Shown here one piece after another: positions 9,801-18,175 of a stretch of DNA of 64,000 nt (position 1 is the stretch's first letter; every line of letters starts with the position of its first letter). The translations under genes and the position numbers were made by a program. Under the pieces are notes generated by a model. The model saw nothing but the letters and a program-made list of their open reading frames with translations, did not search any database and was not told the DNA's origin. This DNA comes from Bradyrhizobium sp. Tv2a-2 (lineage in GTDB: Bacteria; Pseudomonadota; Alphaproteobacteria; Rhizobiales; Xanthobacteraceae), in NCBI RefSeq assembly GCF_000472425.1, contig NZ_AXAI01000007.1, positions 62,001 through 126,000 of the forward strand. The letters run 5' to 3'.

Positions 9801-9979
9801 GCGCGCTCGCGGAATTCATCGACCATCATGATGGTGCCGACGAAGATCGCGATCACCAGGAGCGTGCCGCACAGCGTGAGCCACGCGACCGGGCCGCGGC
9901 GAACGCGCAGCAGCCGCCCGAGCCGGCCCGCGACGCCGCCGGTCGTTCCGGACCAGACCCTGGAGATCACACCTCGCAT
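6866..9979 (-). CDS. membrane-bound PAS-PAS-GGDEF-EAL c-di-GMP protein
   Basis: A 1037-residue c-di-GMP turnover protein. It has a first membrane helix at about residues 28-55, a roughly 260-residue periplasmic Cache-like sensor, and a second helix at about 316-340. Two PAS domains follow (about 360-600), then GGDEF (motif RLGGDEF near 688) and EAL (about 785-1030). The EAL catalytic residues look intact: CEALLRF, NVSPVQL, EITEAVL, LDDFGTGFSS, VAEGVET and QGYLF, so phosphodiesterase activity is likely. GGDEF is canonical, but the inhibitory site five residues upstream reads KPDD rather than RxxD, so product inhibition is probably lost. I start at MRGVISRV, which has AGGAG 8 bases upstream; the longest frame adds 19 residues. 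Confidence 0.92.
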   Translation of the reverse strand: MRGVISRVWSGTTGGVAGRLGRLLRVRRGPVAWLTLCGTLLVIAIFVGTIMMVDEFRERAIHNAERELQNTVMLLTRHFDQQFEDSETVASEIMAQMRISGASTPDAFREQMSTPDAHLMLRSRVSALSYIGDVAIFDIDGKLLTWSRPDPIPDINISGRHYFKEFKTDPQAAPVAVEAARSYVDDGLTTIIAHRLNAADGTILGVMARRVDPINYELFFASLALGQGSAISMFHTDGTMLARFPHINALIGKKPPQTPLLQRIQTHGGVQTLRIKSPIDGQDRLGAGAALGGFPIVVIATTTTATALADWRAQTRFLVVAAALAAIVIACILVLIVRQINTQNHEAQHKLEAERLRLDTALNNMTQGLLMYDASARIVTFNQRYIDMYKLSRDVVKPGLHYYDLIQHRKDTGSFDGDVRDFCDPIMRDVAAGKVNVHVMEIGDGRCFEIVNKPIPHGGWVATIEDITERRRLERDLDRNYTFLREIIDHIPSQITVKDARTRQYLLANSVAEYHFQMSREGIVGKTGFDIFDNDIAEGLTADDDTALASGDGWFRDEHPVDTKVMGQRYVTCRRINIRDQGGEPRYIINVVDDVTERREANEKIAHLAHYDALTDLPNRVLFREQIERELGRARQGEQFALLYIDIDEFKGINDSLGHHVGDELLKTVASRIRACIKPDDLIARLGGDEFAVIRTAVNSTDDVLDFVTRLHESIRRPYQCLGHQLSTDASIGVALAPQDGTELDQLIKNADLAMYAAKAGGRRTHRFFEPSMDASAKARLSMEQDLRQAMVDGGFELHYQPLVDLRSGEVTACEALLRFRHPERGMVSPAEFIPVAEDTGLITELGDWVLRTACQEAAGWPDHIRLAVNVSPVQLKCQTLALRIASALATSGLKPSRLELEITEAVLIRDDEAALAILHQLRAIGVRIALDDFGTGFSSLSYLKRFPFDKIKIDRCFVSDISEEDGSSSIVQAVVNIAAALHMTTVAEGVETSAQRELLRKLGCTEMQGYLFSAPRPCAEVRHLFGAAAREATAVA

Positions 9980-10117
9980 TCCCGCCACTCCTGGGGTGAA
10001 TGCATACGATGCGGAAATGGCATAAGCGGTTAGCAAATCCGGTTAATCAAGATTTAACCGCTCAATGTCTGCGCATATGGCGCGATGTGCGGCAGCGATT
10101 AGCCGCTTCTTAACTAG

Positions 10118-10218
10118 AGCATGATCCGGAAAAGTGTGTAGCGGTTTTCCGAAAAGATCATGCTCAATCAAGGACCTAAAGCGCGATGACGATTCAACCA
10201 AATCTCATCGCGCTTTAG
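10118..10218 (+). repeat. palindromic intergenic repeat family A, copy 3
   Basis: Third copy of the 100-base double palindrome, in the opposite orientation to copies 1 and 2. It lies between the two GGDEF-EAL genes and overlaps the stop end of the downstream-transcribed one by four bases, so it may also end that transcript. Confidence 0.9.
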
Positions 10219-11981
10219 CGTCGCGAGCCGCGCTCGCGCGGCAAAAAACCGGGACGGTTCGACTGGACCGGACGGCTGGCGAGGCTGACGCGCGCCTCGC
10301 TTGTGAGCGGAGCGGCGCGCTTGAGCTCCTCGAGGAAAATCGGCTGGGAGAAGTAATAGCCCTGGGCGTAGCGAATCTTGGTCGCTGCCTGCAGATAGGC
10401 GAGCTCCTCGAAGGATTCGAGCCCTTCCGCGATGACCGTCATGCCCAGCGCTTCGCTCAACGACTCCACCGCGCGCAAAATGCCCTGGCTGCGCGGGCGC
10501 TTATGGATGTCGGTGATGAAGGAGCGGTCGATCTTGATCTCGTCGGCGGTGATGTCGGCGAGCGCCGAGAGCGAGGAATAGCCGGTGCCGAAGTCGTCGA
10601 TCGAGATGCCGACCCCGATCTCGCGCAGGAGCGGCAGGATATGCTGCTGGAAATGGCTCTTGGCGACGAACGCATCCTCCGTCACCTCGATCATGAAGCG
10701 CTTGGGAAAGCCGGTCGCGTCCAGCGCCCGTGCGAATGAGCGCATGAAATCGAGGTTGCAGGCCTGCTTGGCCGCGACATTGATGCTGATCGTGGCGTCG
10801 GGGCCGAAATTGTCGTTGATCGGGTCGATCGACCGGACGATCTCGGCCAGCACAAGATGGGTGAGTTCGTCGATCAGCCCGAGCTCGACGGCGAGGTTGA
10901 TGAAGGAGCCCGGCGCCTGGATCACGTCCTCGTCGTCGCGCAGCCGCACCAGCGCCTCGATGCCCTTGACCGCCTTGCTGCGGATATCGACCTTGGCCTG
11001 GAAGGCGCAGCAGAACCGCTTGTCCAGGATCGCAAGCCGCAGCGACTGCTCGAGCTTGGTGCGCGCGAGCGCCTCGCGCTCCATGCGCGTATCGAAGAAG
11101 GCGGCGGCGCCCTTGCCCTCGTTCTTGACGCGGTACATCGCGATGTCGGCGTTCTGGCGCAGTACTTTGTAGCTCGTGCCATGCTCGGGATAGAGGCTGA
11201 CGCCGACCGAGGTGGAGGCGAAGATCTCCGAGCCGTCGATGAAGAACGGCGCGCTCAGATGCTCGATCGTCGATTGCAGGTAATCGGCGACCTCCTGCGC
11301 ATTCTCGACCGGCGACAGCAGCAGCAGGAATTCGTCGCCGGAGATGCGCGACAACATGTCGGTGGCGCGCAGGCCGCGGCTCAGGCGCTTGGCAAGCTCG
11401 ACCAGCAGCGTGTCGCCGATGCCATGGCCGTAATAGTCGTTGATGTGCTTGAAATTGTCGAGGTCGAGGAAGGCGAGCGCGAATTTCTCGACGGTATTTT
11501 TCGCGAGCAGGCTGTTGGCGCGATGTTCGATCACGCTGCGCGATGGCAGGCCGGTCAATTCGTCATAATAGGCTGAGTGGAACAGGTGGTCCTCGAAGGC
11601 CTTCTGCTCGCTGATGTCGGCCGAGCTCGAGATCAGGAGCTTGCGGTCGCCGATCTGCGCGGGGCGATGAGCGGTGAGCCACACCTGGCGGGACGCACCC
11701 TCGCCAATCGCCTCCTCGGTGATGAGCGCGCGGTCGGAGTGCAGGAGCTCGAGACCGGTCTCCCGGCGGCCGCGCAATCCGCCGGATCGATCGGGTGCGC
11801 GCAACTGTGTCGCTGCAGCGTCGTTCATCAAGATGAACTGACCGTGCTCGTCCAGAACCGTGACGCCGGCGGGCAGCGCCGCGAACACGTCCTTCAGAAA
11901 GCCAAGCTCGGCCTCGCAGGAGCGAGGGGCATCGGCCTCCGGCGTGCCGGTCGGGTGCGAATGGGCGACACGGTGTTGCAT
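10215..11981 (-). CDS. PAS-GGDEF-EAL c-di-GMP protein
   Basis: A 588-residue soluble protein with an N-terminal PAS domain (about 25-135, AALPAGVTVLDEHGQFILMN), a GGDEF domain (about 140-310) and an EAL domain (about 320-570). The GGDEF signature is ISGDEF, with the first Gly replaced by Ser, which active cyclases tolerate. The inhibitory site RATD is intact five residues upstream. EAL residues appear complete: IEALVRL, NVAAKQ, EVTEDAF, IDDFGTGYSS, IAEGLES and QGYYF. It probably synthesises or degrades c-di-GMP in response to a cytoplasmic signal. It has no membrane segments, unlike its neighbour at 6866. The ribosome-binding site is weak. Confidence 0.92.
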   Translation of the reverse strand: MQHRVAHSHPTGTPEADAPRSCEAELGFLKDVFAALPAGVTVLDEHGQFILMNDAAATQLRAPDRSGGLRGRRETGLELLHSDRALITEEAIGEGASRQVWLTAHRPAQIGDRKLLISSSADISEQKAFEDHLFHSAYYDELTGLPSRSVIEHRANSLLAKNTVEKFALAFLDLDNFKHINDYYGHGIGDTLLVELAKRLSRGLRATDMLSRISGDEFLLLLSPVENAQEVADYLQSTIEHLSAPFFIDGSEIFASTSVGVSLYPEHGTSYKVLRQNADIAMYRVKNEGKGAAAFFDTRMEREALARTKLEQSLRLAILDKRFCCAFQAKVDIRSKAVKGIEALVRLRDDEDVIQAPGSFINLAVELGLIDELTHLVLAEIVRSIDPINDNFGPDATISINVAAKQACNLDFMRSFARALDATGFPKRFMIEVTEDAFVAKSHFQQHILPLLREIGVGISIDDFGTGYSSLSALADITADEIKIDRSFITDIHKRPRSQGILRAVESLSEALGMTVIAEGLESFEELAYLQAATKIRYAQGYYFSQPIFLEELKRAAPLTSEARVSLASRPVQSNRPGFLPRERGSRR

Positions 11982-12125
11982 GGGCGTCGATCTTGCCGCT
12001 CCTCCCTCTTAGGTTTGGTTAAGGGCCGCGGAGAAACAGCGCCACCGCGGCGCGGTGCGGAGCCGCATGCCATGGCCTTGCGCCGCGTCATTAACAGACC
12101 ATCAACGCAGTGAAGGCCGCAGTCG

Positions 12126-13085
12126 TCACGCTTTGGGGATGCGGCATTGCATGGTGCAGTGGATGCCGGTCTTCAAATAGGCAATCTCGGTCTTGCCGTC
12201 GAAAGACAGCAATGCCGATCTCAGCAACTTGGTGCCGAACCCGGCCGGTCCCACCTGGTTGATGGTCGGGCCCTCGGTCTCGTCCCAGGTGACATTGAGG
12301 CGGTCGTCCGACATGGTCCACGACACCTGCAGGAAGCCGCGCGCGGCGGAGAATGCGCCATATTTCGCGGCGTTGGTGGCGAGTTCGTGGAACATCAGCG
12401 ACAGGCTCACCGCGAGCTTGGCGGGCAGGAACAGCGGCTCGCCGTTCAGGTTGAAGCGAACATGGCCGTAGGGCCCAAGCTCGGAGAGCAGCAGATCCTT
12501 GATGTCGCAGCCGGCATTGTCAACTCGCGCGATCAGATCGTCGACCGTCGACAGCGCGCGCAGTCGATGGTCGATGCCGGCCCAGATCTTCGGCTCCTTT
12601 TCCAGGACTTGGTGCAGGACGGCATGGATGGTCGACAGCTTGTTCTTCAGCCGGTGCTGTAGTTCGGCAACCACGAGCTTGCGGTATTCCTCCTCCTCCA
12701 TCAGGCGCTTGGTGGTGCGCCGCTCCCGCGCGACGATCGAGCGGTAATGGTGCACGCCCAAGATCATCAGCGCACAAACTGCCCAATAGATCAGCAACAG
12801 CGCCACGCGCGCGGAGTCCGCGTGTGTGTCGCCGAAATTCACGATGAGGCCAAGGACGCCGCTGGCAAGTGCGGTGAAGACGCCGGCCCGCAAGCCCGCC
12901 ACCGCGGTGGCAAAGAACACGGCCGGAACATAGGGCGTGAAGTAGATGTCGGGGCGTATCAGCGAGAAGCCCCAGCGCGCGCTGGTGCCGAGCGCGAGGC
13001 AGAACGCCGCAAAGCCGATGCCAAACAGGGGAGACGGCAGTGAAATCCCCTGCCAGCCACGCCGGAACTCGTCGTATAACCTCAT
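12126..13085 (-). CDS. membrane sensor histidine kinase, HisKA_2 type
   Basis: A 319-residue kinase. The N-terminal 110 residues hold about four hydrophobic helices resembling a DUF4118/KdpD-type membrane sensor. A HisKA_2 domain follows with phospho-acceptor His144 in ELQHRLKNKLSTI, then an ATPase domain with N-box HELATNAAKYGAFS and a G-box around GPAGFGTKLL. Such kinases often feed the general stress response (PhyR-type) in alphaproteobacteria, but no partner regulator lies beside it here. The start has GGGAGGAAG immediately upstream. It is the third signalling gene in a row on the minus strand. Confidence 0.9.
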   Translation of the reverse strand: MRLYDEFRRGWQGISLPSPLFGIGFAAFCLALGTSARWGFSLIRPDIYFTPYVPAVFFATAVAGLRAGVFTALASGVLGLIVNFGDTHADSARVALLLIYWAVCALMILGVHHYRSIVARERRTTKRLMEEEEYRKLVVAELQHRLKNKLSTIHAVLHQVLEKEPKIWAGIDHRLRALSTVDDLIARVDNAGCDIKDLLLSELGPYGHVRFNLNGEPLFLPAKLAVSLSLMFHELATNAAKYGAFSAARGFLQVSWTMSDDRLNVTWDETEGPTINQVGPAGFGTKLLRSALLSFDGKTEIAYLKTGIHCTMQCRIPKA

Positions 13086-13294
13086 CTTCCTCCCATTCCG
13101 ATGGATGAATGGAGCCGGAACATGGCGGCACCAGTGCGCATCCCCAAGGTTATCCGCTGAAAGGATACGCGCTTCATGGTGACACGCATAGCTTGTCCCT
13201 GGCTTCTGCCGGTCGGGAATATTGATTCCAGGCGATGCGCGGTTTCGGCTAGGATCAGTTTCGTTCGAGGTAGAGGCAATCAGGGGGGAACGCC

Positions 13295-14140
13295 ATGGGA
13301 CGTCTCGGTGGCAAGGTCGCGATCATCACGGGGGCCACCAGCGGAATCGGCCTGCGTACGGCGGAAGTCTTCATGGCCGAGGGCGCGAGGCTGATCATTG
13401 CAGGTCGGCGCATTGCTGAAGGCGAAGCTCTGGCCAAAGCGCTCGGCCCGGACTGCATCTTCCGCCAGACCGACGTCACGGTGGAGGATCAGGTCAAGGC
13501 GCTGACCGCGCTCGCGGTGGACAAATTCGGCCGCCTCGACTGTATCTTCAACAATGCCGGTGGACCCGCGCAGACCGGCGGCATCGAAGGGCTCGAGGTC
13601 GAGCGCTTCGATCTTGCCATGGCAACCCTGGTGCGGAGCGTGATGCTCGGCATGAAGCATGCCGCCCCCATCATGCGGAAGCAGGGCTTTGGCAGCATCA
13701 TCAACAATGGTAGCATTGCGGGACGGCTGGCCGGCTTCTCCTCCTCGATGGTCTATGGTGCCGCGAAGGCAGCGGTGATCCATCTCACCAAATGCGTCGC
13801 CATGGAGCTCGGCGAGGCCGGCGTGCGCGTCAATTCGATCTCGCCGGGCGCGATCGCGACTGGTATCTTTGCCAAGGCGCTGGGCCTCACGGTCGAGGCG
13901 GCCGAGAACACCCCGCCTGTCATGCGCGAGGTCTACAAGAGCGCGCAGCCGATCCCGCGCGCCGGGCTCCCCGACGACATCGCCTATGCCGCGGTATTCC
14001 TGGCGAGCGACGAATCCACCTTCATCAACGGGCACGATCTCGTGGTCGACGGCGCCATTACCGGTGGGCGCAACTGGACCCAGCAGCAACAAGGCTATGT
14101 CGCGCTGCGCAAGGCGTTCGATGGTAATAAGGGGACGTGA
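13295..14140 (+). CDS. SDR family oxidoreductase
   Basis: A 281-residue short-chain dehydrogenase/reductase. It has the NAD(P)-binding TGATSGIG at residues 12-19, NNAG near 86, the catalytic Ser in the NNGSIAGR region and the YxxxK pair in YGAAK at about 153-157. LVVDGAITGG near the C-terminus is typical of classical SDRs. Residue GR after the second strand (IAGRR) does not settle NAD versus NADP preference. The substrate cannot be read from sequence. The start has AGGGGGGAA about 5 bases upstream. It converges with the P450 pair across a palindromic repeat. Confidence 0.92.
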   Translation: MGRLGGKVAIITGATSGIGLRTAEVFMAEGARLIIAGRRIAEGEALAKALGPDCIFRQTDVTVEDQVKALTALAVDKFGRLDCIFNNAGGPAQTGGIEGLEVERFDLAMATLVRSVMLGMKHAAPIMRKQGFGSIINNGSIAGRLAGFSSSMVYGAAKAAVIHLTKCVAMELGEAGVRVNSISPGAIATGIFAKALGLTVEAAENTPPVMREVYKSAQPIPRAGLPDDIAYAAVFLASDESTFINGHDLVVDGAITGGRNWTQQQQGYVALRKAFDGNKGT

Positions 14141-14153
14141 TGCGGTTGTCTTT

Positions 14154-14234
14154 CCGGGGCGCCTCGGAGAGGCGAGCCCTGAATCTCGGGATTCTCAGGT
14201 GCGCACCATAGTTCGGTGCTTCGCACCGCCCCGG
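14154..14234. repeat. palindromic repeat family C, copy 1
   Basis: CCGGGGC and GCCCCGG flank internal inverted segments built around GCGCACCATAGTTCGGTGC. A related element lies at 54156-54255. It sits between convergent genes and may act as a two-way terminator. Confidence 0.7.
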
Positions 14235-14249
14235 AATGACGGGCGAGAT

Positions 14250-15617
14250 TCACACCGGCTTCATCACTACCCGCAAGCCGTCGCGAGGCTTCGGGTTCGG
14301 CAACGGCTGCCATTCCGGCCTGTAGCCCGCCGGCAGCGAGAACGAGAAATTCTGCAGCAGATGCCGCGCAAAGCACTTTGCCTCCATATAGGCGAAGTGC
14401 AGCCCCAAGCACATATGCGCGCCGCCGCCGAATGGCACGAATGCGAAGCGATGGCGGTCTCGTTGCGCCTGCTCGGTGAAGCGCGTGGGATCGAACCTAT
14501 CCGGCTCGGGCCAGATCTCCGGCATATGATGGGTGAAGCCCGGATTGAGTATGACCAAGGTCCCCGCTGGGATGGCCAAGCCCTTGAAAGTGAAATCGCG
14601 CACAGGCCGTCGTGGCACAATGGCTGCGGGCGGCCGCTTCCGCAGCGTCTCGTTGAACGCCATCTCGGTCAGTGGCATGTTGCTGAGATCCTCGAAACGC
14701 ATCGGCGCATCGCCTGCAAGCCCAAGTTCCATCACTTCCTGGCGCAGCCGCGTTTGCCATTGGGAATGTATAGCCAGTTCGTAGACAAACGACGTCAGCG
14801 ACGATGTCACCGTGTCATGCGCTGCTATCATCAGGGTGCCCATGTGATCGATGACGTCCTGCTCGGTGAGCGGCGAACCACCGTCATGGGTTGCCTGGCA
14901 CAATTGCGAGAACAAATCATCGCCGCCGCCTCGCTTGCGCCGGATCGGAATCTGCTCGGAGAAATAGGCCTCGATGCGTTTGCGCCCCTTGAGGCCACGC
15001 GCCATCTGCGTGCCCGGCAATGGCCGGCGGATCGGTGCCGCCGCAGCCTCCAGCATGTCGATGAAGGCCTCGTTGATCTTGTCGGCCTCGGGTCCGATAT
15101 CGGCGCCGAGGAACGATTTCGCGGCAAGATCGAGCATGAGCCGCTTTGTCGCGGGGTATATCAGCATCTCGCCGGGTTGCTGCTTCCACCTGCTGATCCG
15201 TGCCGCAATGCCCTTGTCGAGTTCGGCCAGATAGGACTTCATCGGTCCCGCCTTGAAGGCGACTGATAAGGCCTTGCGATGAATTCGATGCTCGTCGAAA
15301 TCGCGCGTCATCAATCCGCGCGGAAACACCAATCCAAAAAAGCGGCTCCAACCGTGCTCGGCGGAAAATTGTCTGGCCTGGTCGAACAGCACGAGTTCAT
15401 TGGCCTCGGGCCCCAGCAACCAGATGCAGGTCTCGCCGAAGAGATGGGTCCGATGGACTAGGCCATACTTCCTGGCGCGCCTCTCGACATCCCCTTTGGG
15501 ATCGGCCAGGGCTTTAAGCGTGTTGCCGATGATCGGCCAGCCCTCATCGCCTGGAATATGCTTGAGCGAATTGCGTTTGGGTGGGGTGAAGCCCTGTGAG
15601 GGGAGAACGATCGACAT
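14250..15617 (-). CDS. cytochrome P450 (paralog 1)
   Basis: A 455-residue soluble bacterial P450. The haem ligand is Cys403 in FVPFGGGAHMCLGLHFAYME, the K-helix ExxR is ETLR, and the I-helix oxygen-activating motif is AAHDTVTSS. It lacks an N-terminal anchor. Its closest visible relative is the neighbouring gene at 15730. The substrate is unknown. I start at MSIVLPSQG, which aligns exactly with the neighbour's MSMVLPSQS; an in-frame extension of 25 residues has no counterpart there. No ferredoxin or reductase gene is adjacent, so electrons must come from elsewhere. Confidence 0.92.
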   Translation of the reverse strand: MSIVLPSQGFTPPKRNSLKHIPGDEGWPIIGNTLKALADPKGDVERRARKYGLVHRTHLFGETCIWLLGPEANELVLFDQARQFSAEHGWSRFFGLVFPRGLMTRDFDEHRIHRKALSVAFKAGPMKSYLAELDKGIAARISRWKQQPGEMLIYPATKRLMLDLAAKSFLGADIGPEADKINEAFIDMLEAAAAPIRRPLPGTQMARGLKGRKRIEAYFSEQIPIRRKRGGGDDLFSQLCQATHDGGSPLTEQDVIDHMGTLMIAAHDTVTSSLTSFVYELAIHSQWQTRLRQEVMELGLAGDAPMRFEDLSNMPLTEMAFNETLRKRPPAAIVPRRPVRDFTFKGLAIPAGTLVILNPGFTHHMPEIWPEPDRFDPTRFTEQAQRDRHRFAFVPFGGGAHMCLGLHFAYMEAKCFARHLLQNFSFSLPAGYRPEWQPLPNPKPRDGLRVVMKPV

Positions 15618-15729
15618 GGCAGGCGGGCACTCCTTGATTGCGCCGCCACAATGTGGGCGTCGTGGCACCGTTTGGTGACCAAGTTTGCCCATGTCGCCGA
15701 TTTATTGAGTTACCTGCGTAACGAATCCT

Positions 15730-17094
15730 TCAGGCCGCTCTCACCACCACGCGCAGGCCGTCGCGCGGCTTGGGGATCGGCCACATCTGCCAGGCCGGCT
15801 TGTAACCCTCCGGCAGCGCGACCGTGAGGTTCTGCAAAAAGTGCCGCGCAAAGCATTTCGCCTGCATATAGGCGAAGTGGAGCCCCAGGCACATATGCGC
15901 GCCGCCGCCGAACGGCACGAAGGCAAAGCGATGACGGTTGCGCTGTGCCTCGTCGGCGAAGCGCGTCGGATCGAACGAATCGGGGTCGATCCAGATATCC
16001 GGCATGTGATGGCTGTATAGCGGATTGACGGCGACCAACGTGCCCGCAGGGACCGCATAGCCCATGAAGGTGAAGTCGCGAACCGCGCGCCGCGGCATCG
16101 AGGGCACCGGCGGCTTCTTCCGCAGCGCCTCCTTGAACGCCATCTCGGTGAGCGGCAGCGCATCGAGATGGTCGAGACCGGTCGGCGCGTCCGTCCCCAG
16201 CCCGAGGCCTGCGACTTCGTTGCGCAGTTTGTCCTGCCACTCCGGATGCGCGGCAAGCTCTCCGACGAACGAGGTCAGCGAAGAGGTCAGCGTGTCATGC
16301 GCGGCCATCATCAGGAAGCTCATGTGGTCGATGATGTCCTGCTCGGACAGCAGCGCACCGTCTTCATGGGTGGCCTGGCACAGTTGCGAGAACAGATCCT
16401 CGCCGCCACGCTTGCGGCGGATTGGAATCTGTTCGGAGAAATAGGCGATGATGCGCTTGCGTCCCCTCACGCCGCGCCCCATCTGCGTTCCGGGCAGGGG
16501 TCTGCGGATCGGCGCCACGGCTGCGGCGACCATATCGATGAAGGCCTTGTTGATCTCCGCAACCTCCGGGCCGATGTCGGCGCCGAGGAAGGAGGTCGCG
16601 GCGAGATCCAGCGTCAACTGCTTCATCGCGGGATAGAGCAGCATCTCGCCCGGCTGCTTCTTCCACGTTGCGACCCGCGCGGCGACGCCCTTGTCGAGCT
16701 CGGCGAGATAGGACTTCATCGGTCCAGACTTGAAAGCGACGGAAAGCGCCTTGCGATGCGCGCGGTGCTCGTCGAAATCGCGCAGCATCAATCCGCGCGG
16801 AAACAAGAGACCGAGGATGGGGCCCCAGCCGAGCTCAGAGGAAAACTGCTTGGCCTGGTCGAACAGCACGAGCTCGTTGGCCTCGGGCCCGAGCAGCGAG
16901 ATCGAGGTCTCGCCGAACATATGGGTGCGATAGACCGGGCCATATTTCCTGGCGTTCTGCTCGACATGCCCCTTGGGATCCGCCAACGCCGCCAGCGTCC
17001 TGCCGATGATCGGCCAGCCCTCGTCGCCCGGAATATGGGTCAACGTGTTGCGCTTGGGCGGTGTCAAGCTCTGTGAGGGAAGAACCATCGACAT
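15730..17094 (-). CDS. cytochrome P450 (paralog 2)
   Basis: A 454-residue P450 lying 112 bases upstream of a second, highly similar P450 on the same strand. The haem ligand is Cys402 in FVPFGGGAHMCLGLHFAYMQ, ExxR is EALR, and the I-helix motif is AAHDTLTSS. The two proteins align without large gaps over their full length, beginning with almost the same residues, so they arose by tandem duplication. Differences are spread along the sequence, including substrate-recognition stretches, which suggests divergence rather than a recent copy. The substrate is unknown. Confidence 0.93.
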   Translation of the reverse strand: MSMVLPSQSLTPPKRNTLTHIPGDEGWPIIGRTLAALADPKGHVEQNARKYGPVYRTHMFGETSISLLGPEANELVLFDQAKQFSSELGWGPILGLLFPRGLMLRDFDEHRAHRKALSVAFKSGPMKSYLAELDKGVAARVATWKKQPGEMLLYPAMKQLTLDLAATSFLGADIGPEVAEINKAFIDMVAAAVAPIRRPLPGTQMGRGVRGRKRIIAYFSEQIPIRRKRGGEDLFSQLCQATHEDGALLSEQDIIDHMSFLMMAAHDTLTSSLTSFVGELAAHPEWQDKLRNEVAGLGLGTDAPTGLDHLDALPLTEMAFKEALRKKPPVPSMPRRAVRDFTFMGYAVPAGTLVAVNPLYSHHMPDIWIDPDSFDPTRFADEAQRNRHRFAFVPFGGGAHMCLGLHFAYMQAKCFARHFLQNLTVALPEGYKPAWQMWPIPKPRDGLRVVVRAA

Positions 17095-17297
17095 CGGCAG
17101 TTGCTCCGGCGTGGGCCTCGCTTACACGCATCATAGCCGCTATCACGGCTTTGTCGCGATTAATTGTGTATCGGCTGATCGCCGGAATCTGCTTTGTGCC
17201 AAATTTGGACCGCAGGAAAAGCAGGCAAAATCAGTGCGGCCGTGCCGACGTTGTGCCAATTGGTCGTAAAGGTCTGCGCAGGGAGGGAAGTTTGAAA

Positions 17298-18116
17298 ATG
17301 CACCGAATTTTTCGCAGCCTTTTTGTGCTGCTGGCATTGACCAGCGTAAGCCCTGCTGCGCGGGCACAAACACAAACCAAGCCGGCGGTGACGAGCCTCG
17401 GTCCCGACTATCCGAAGAGCGCGATCTTCATCGGCAACAGCTTCTTTTATTACAACAACGGCATGCCCGATCATCTCGGCCAGCTGGAGAGGGCGGCCGA
17501 TCCCGAGCACAACGAGCAATACCGCAACACCATGGTGACGATCGGCGGTGCGGGCCTCGATTGGCACGATGTCGAGAGCTATTTCCGTCCCAATGCCATC
17601 GCGAGCTATTCGTTCGATGGGCAGAACAACATCGTCTTCAACAAGCTCGACAAATTATTCGACGCCGCTGTCATGATGGATTGCAGCCAATGCCCGATCC
17701 ATCCCACGCTGAAAGCGGCCTTCGCCAAGTCCACCAAGACGGACAGCGAGATCGTGCGTGCCCGCGGCGCCCGACCGATCTTCTTCATGTCCTGGGCCTA
17801 TGCCGACAAGCCGGAAATGACGGCGCAGCTGGCGGAGGCCTATACGGTTGCCGGCAACGCCAACAACGCGCTGGTGATCCCGGCAGGACTTGCCTTCGCG
17901 CGTGCGGGGCAGAAGCGGCCAGAGCTCACTCTCTATGCACCAGACAAGCGCCACCCAAGCCTCGCCGGCACCTATCTGGCCGCCTGCACGACATTGGCCG
18001 CACTGACCGGCCGTTCGCCGGTGGGTAACACCTATCTTGCGGGCCTCGACCAACCAACGGCGAAGTTCCTGCAAGAGGTCGCCTGGGAGACGGTGCAGGA
18101 CTATTACGGGAAGTAG
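17298..18116 (+). CDS. secreted SGNH/GDSL-like hydrolase
   Basis: A 272-residue protein with a clear Sec signal peptide (MHRIFRS, then LFVLLALTS, cleavage after ARA at about residue 24). The mature part begins with an SGNH block I variant, IFIGNSFFYYNNGMPDHL, where Ser is the likely nucleophile. It ends with a DxxH-like block, DKRHPSLAGTYLAA, supplying His. This resembles the DUF4886-like branch of SGNH hydrolases, probably an esterase or acylhydrolase in the periplasm. I reject a 79-codon upstream extension: GGAGGGAAG lies 7 bases before this ATG and the signal peptide starts here. Confidence 0.85.
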   Translation: MHRIFRSLFVLLALTSVSPAARAQTQTKPAVTSLGPDYPKSAIFIGNSFFYYNNGMPDHLGQLERAADPEHNEQYRNTMVTIGGAGLDWHDVESYFRPNAIASYSFDGQNNIVFNKLDKLFDAAVMMDCSQCPIHPTLKAAFAKSTKTDSEIVRARGARPIFFMSWAYADKPEMTAQLAEAYTVAGNANNALVIPAGLAFARAGQKRPELTLYAPDKRHPSLAGTYLAACTTLAALTGRSPVGNTYLAGLDQPTAKFLQEVAWETVQDYYGK

Positions 18117-18128
18117 TTGTGAGGCCGG

Positions 18129-18161
18129 CTCTTCACCTCTCCCTTTGGGAAAGGTGAAGAG
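18129..18161. terminator. bidirectional terminator-like hairpin
   Basis: A 10-base perfect stem, CTCTTCACCT/AGGTGAAGAG, encloses a loop with its own small stem TCCC/GGGA. It lies between the convergent SGNH hydrolase and LLM monooxygenase genes. There is no strong T-run. Confidence 0.65.
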
Positions 18162-18175
18162 GCATCGTCGTCCAT

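Noticed and set aside
7388..10033. 881-codon open frame on the plus strand
   Set aside because: It is antisense to the GGDEF-EAL gene and encodes an Arg/Asp/Val-rich sequence with no domain. High GC makes such antisense frames common.
17061..17297. 79-codon N-terminal extension of the SGNH hydrolase
   Set aside because: The signal peptide and a strong ribosome-binding site start at 17298.
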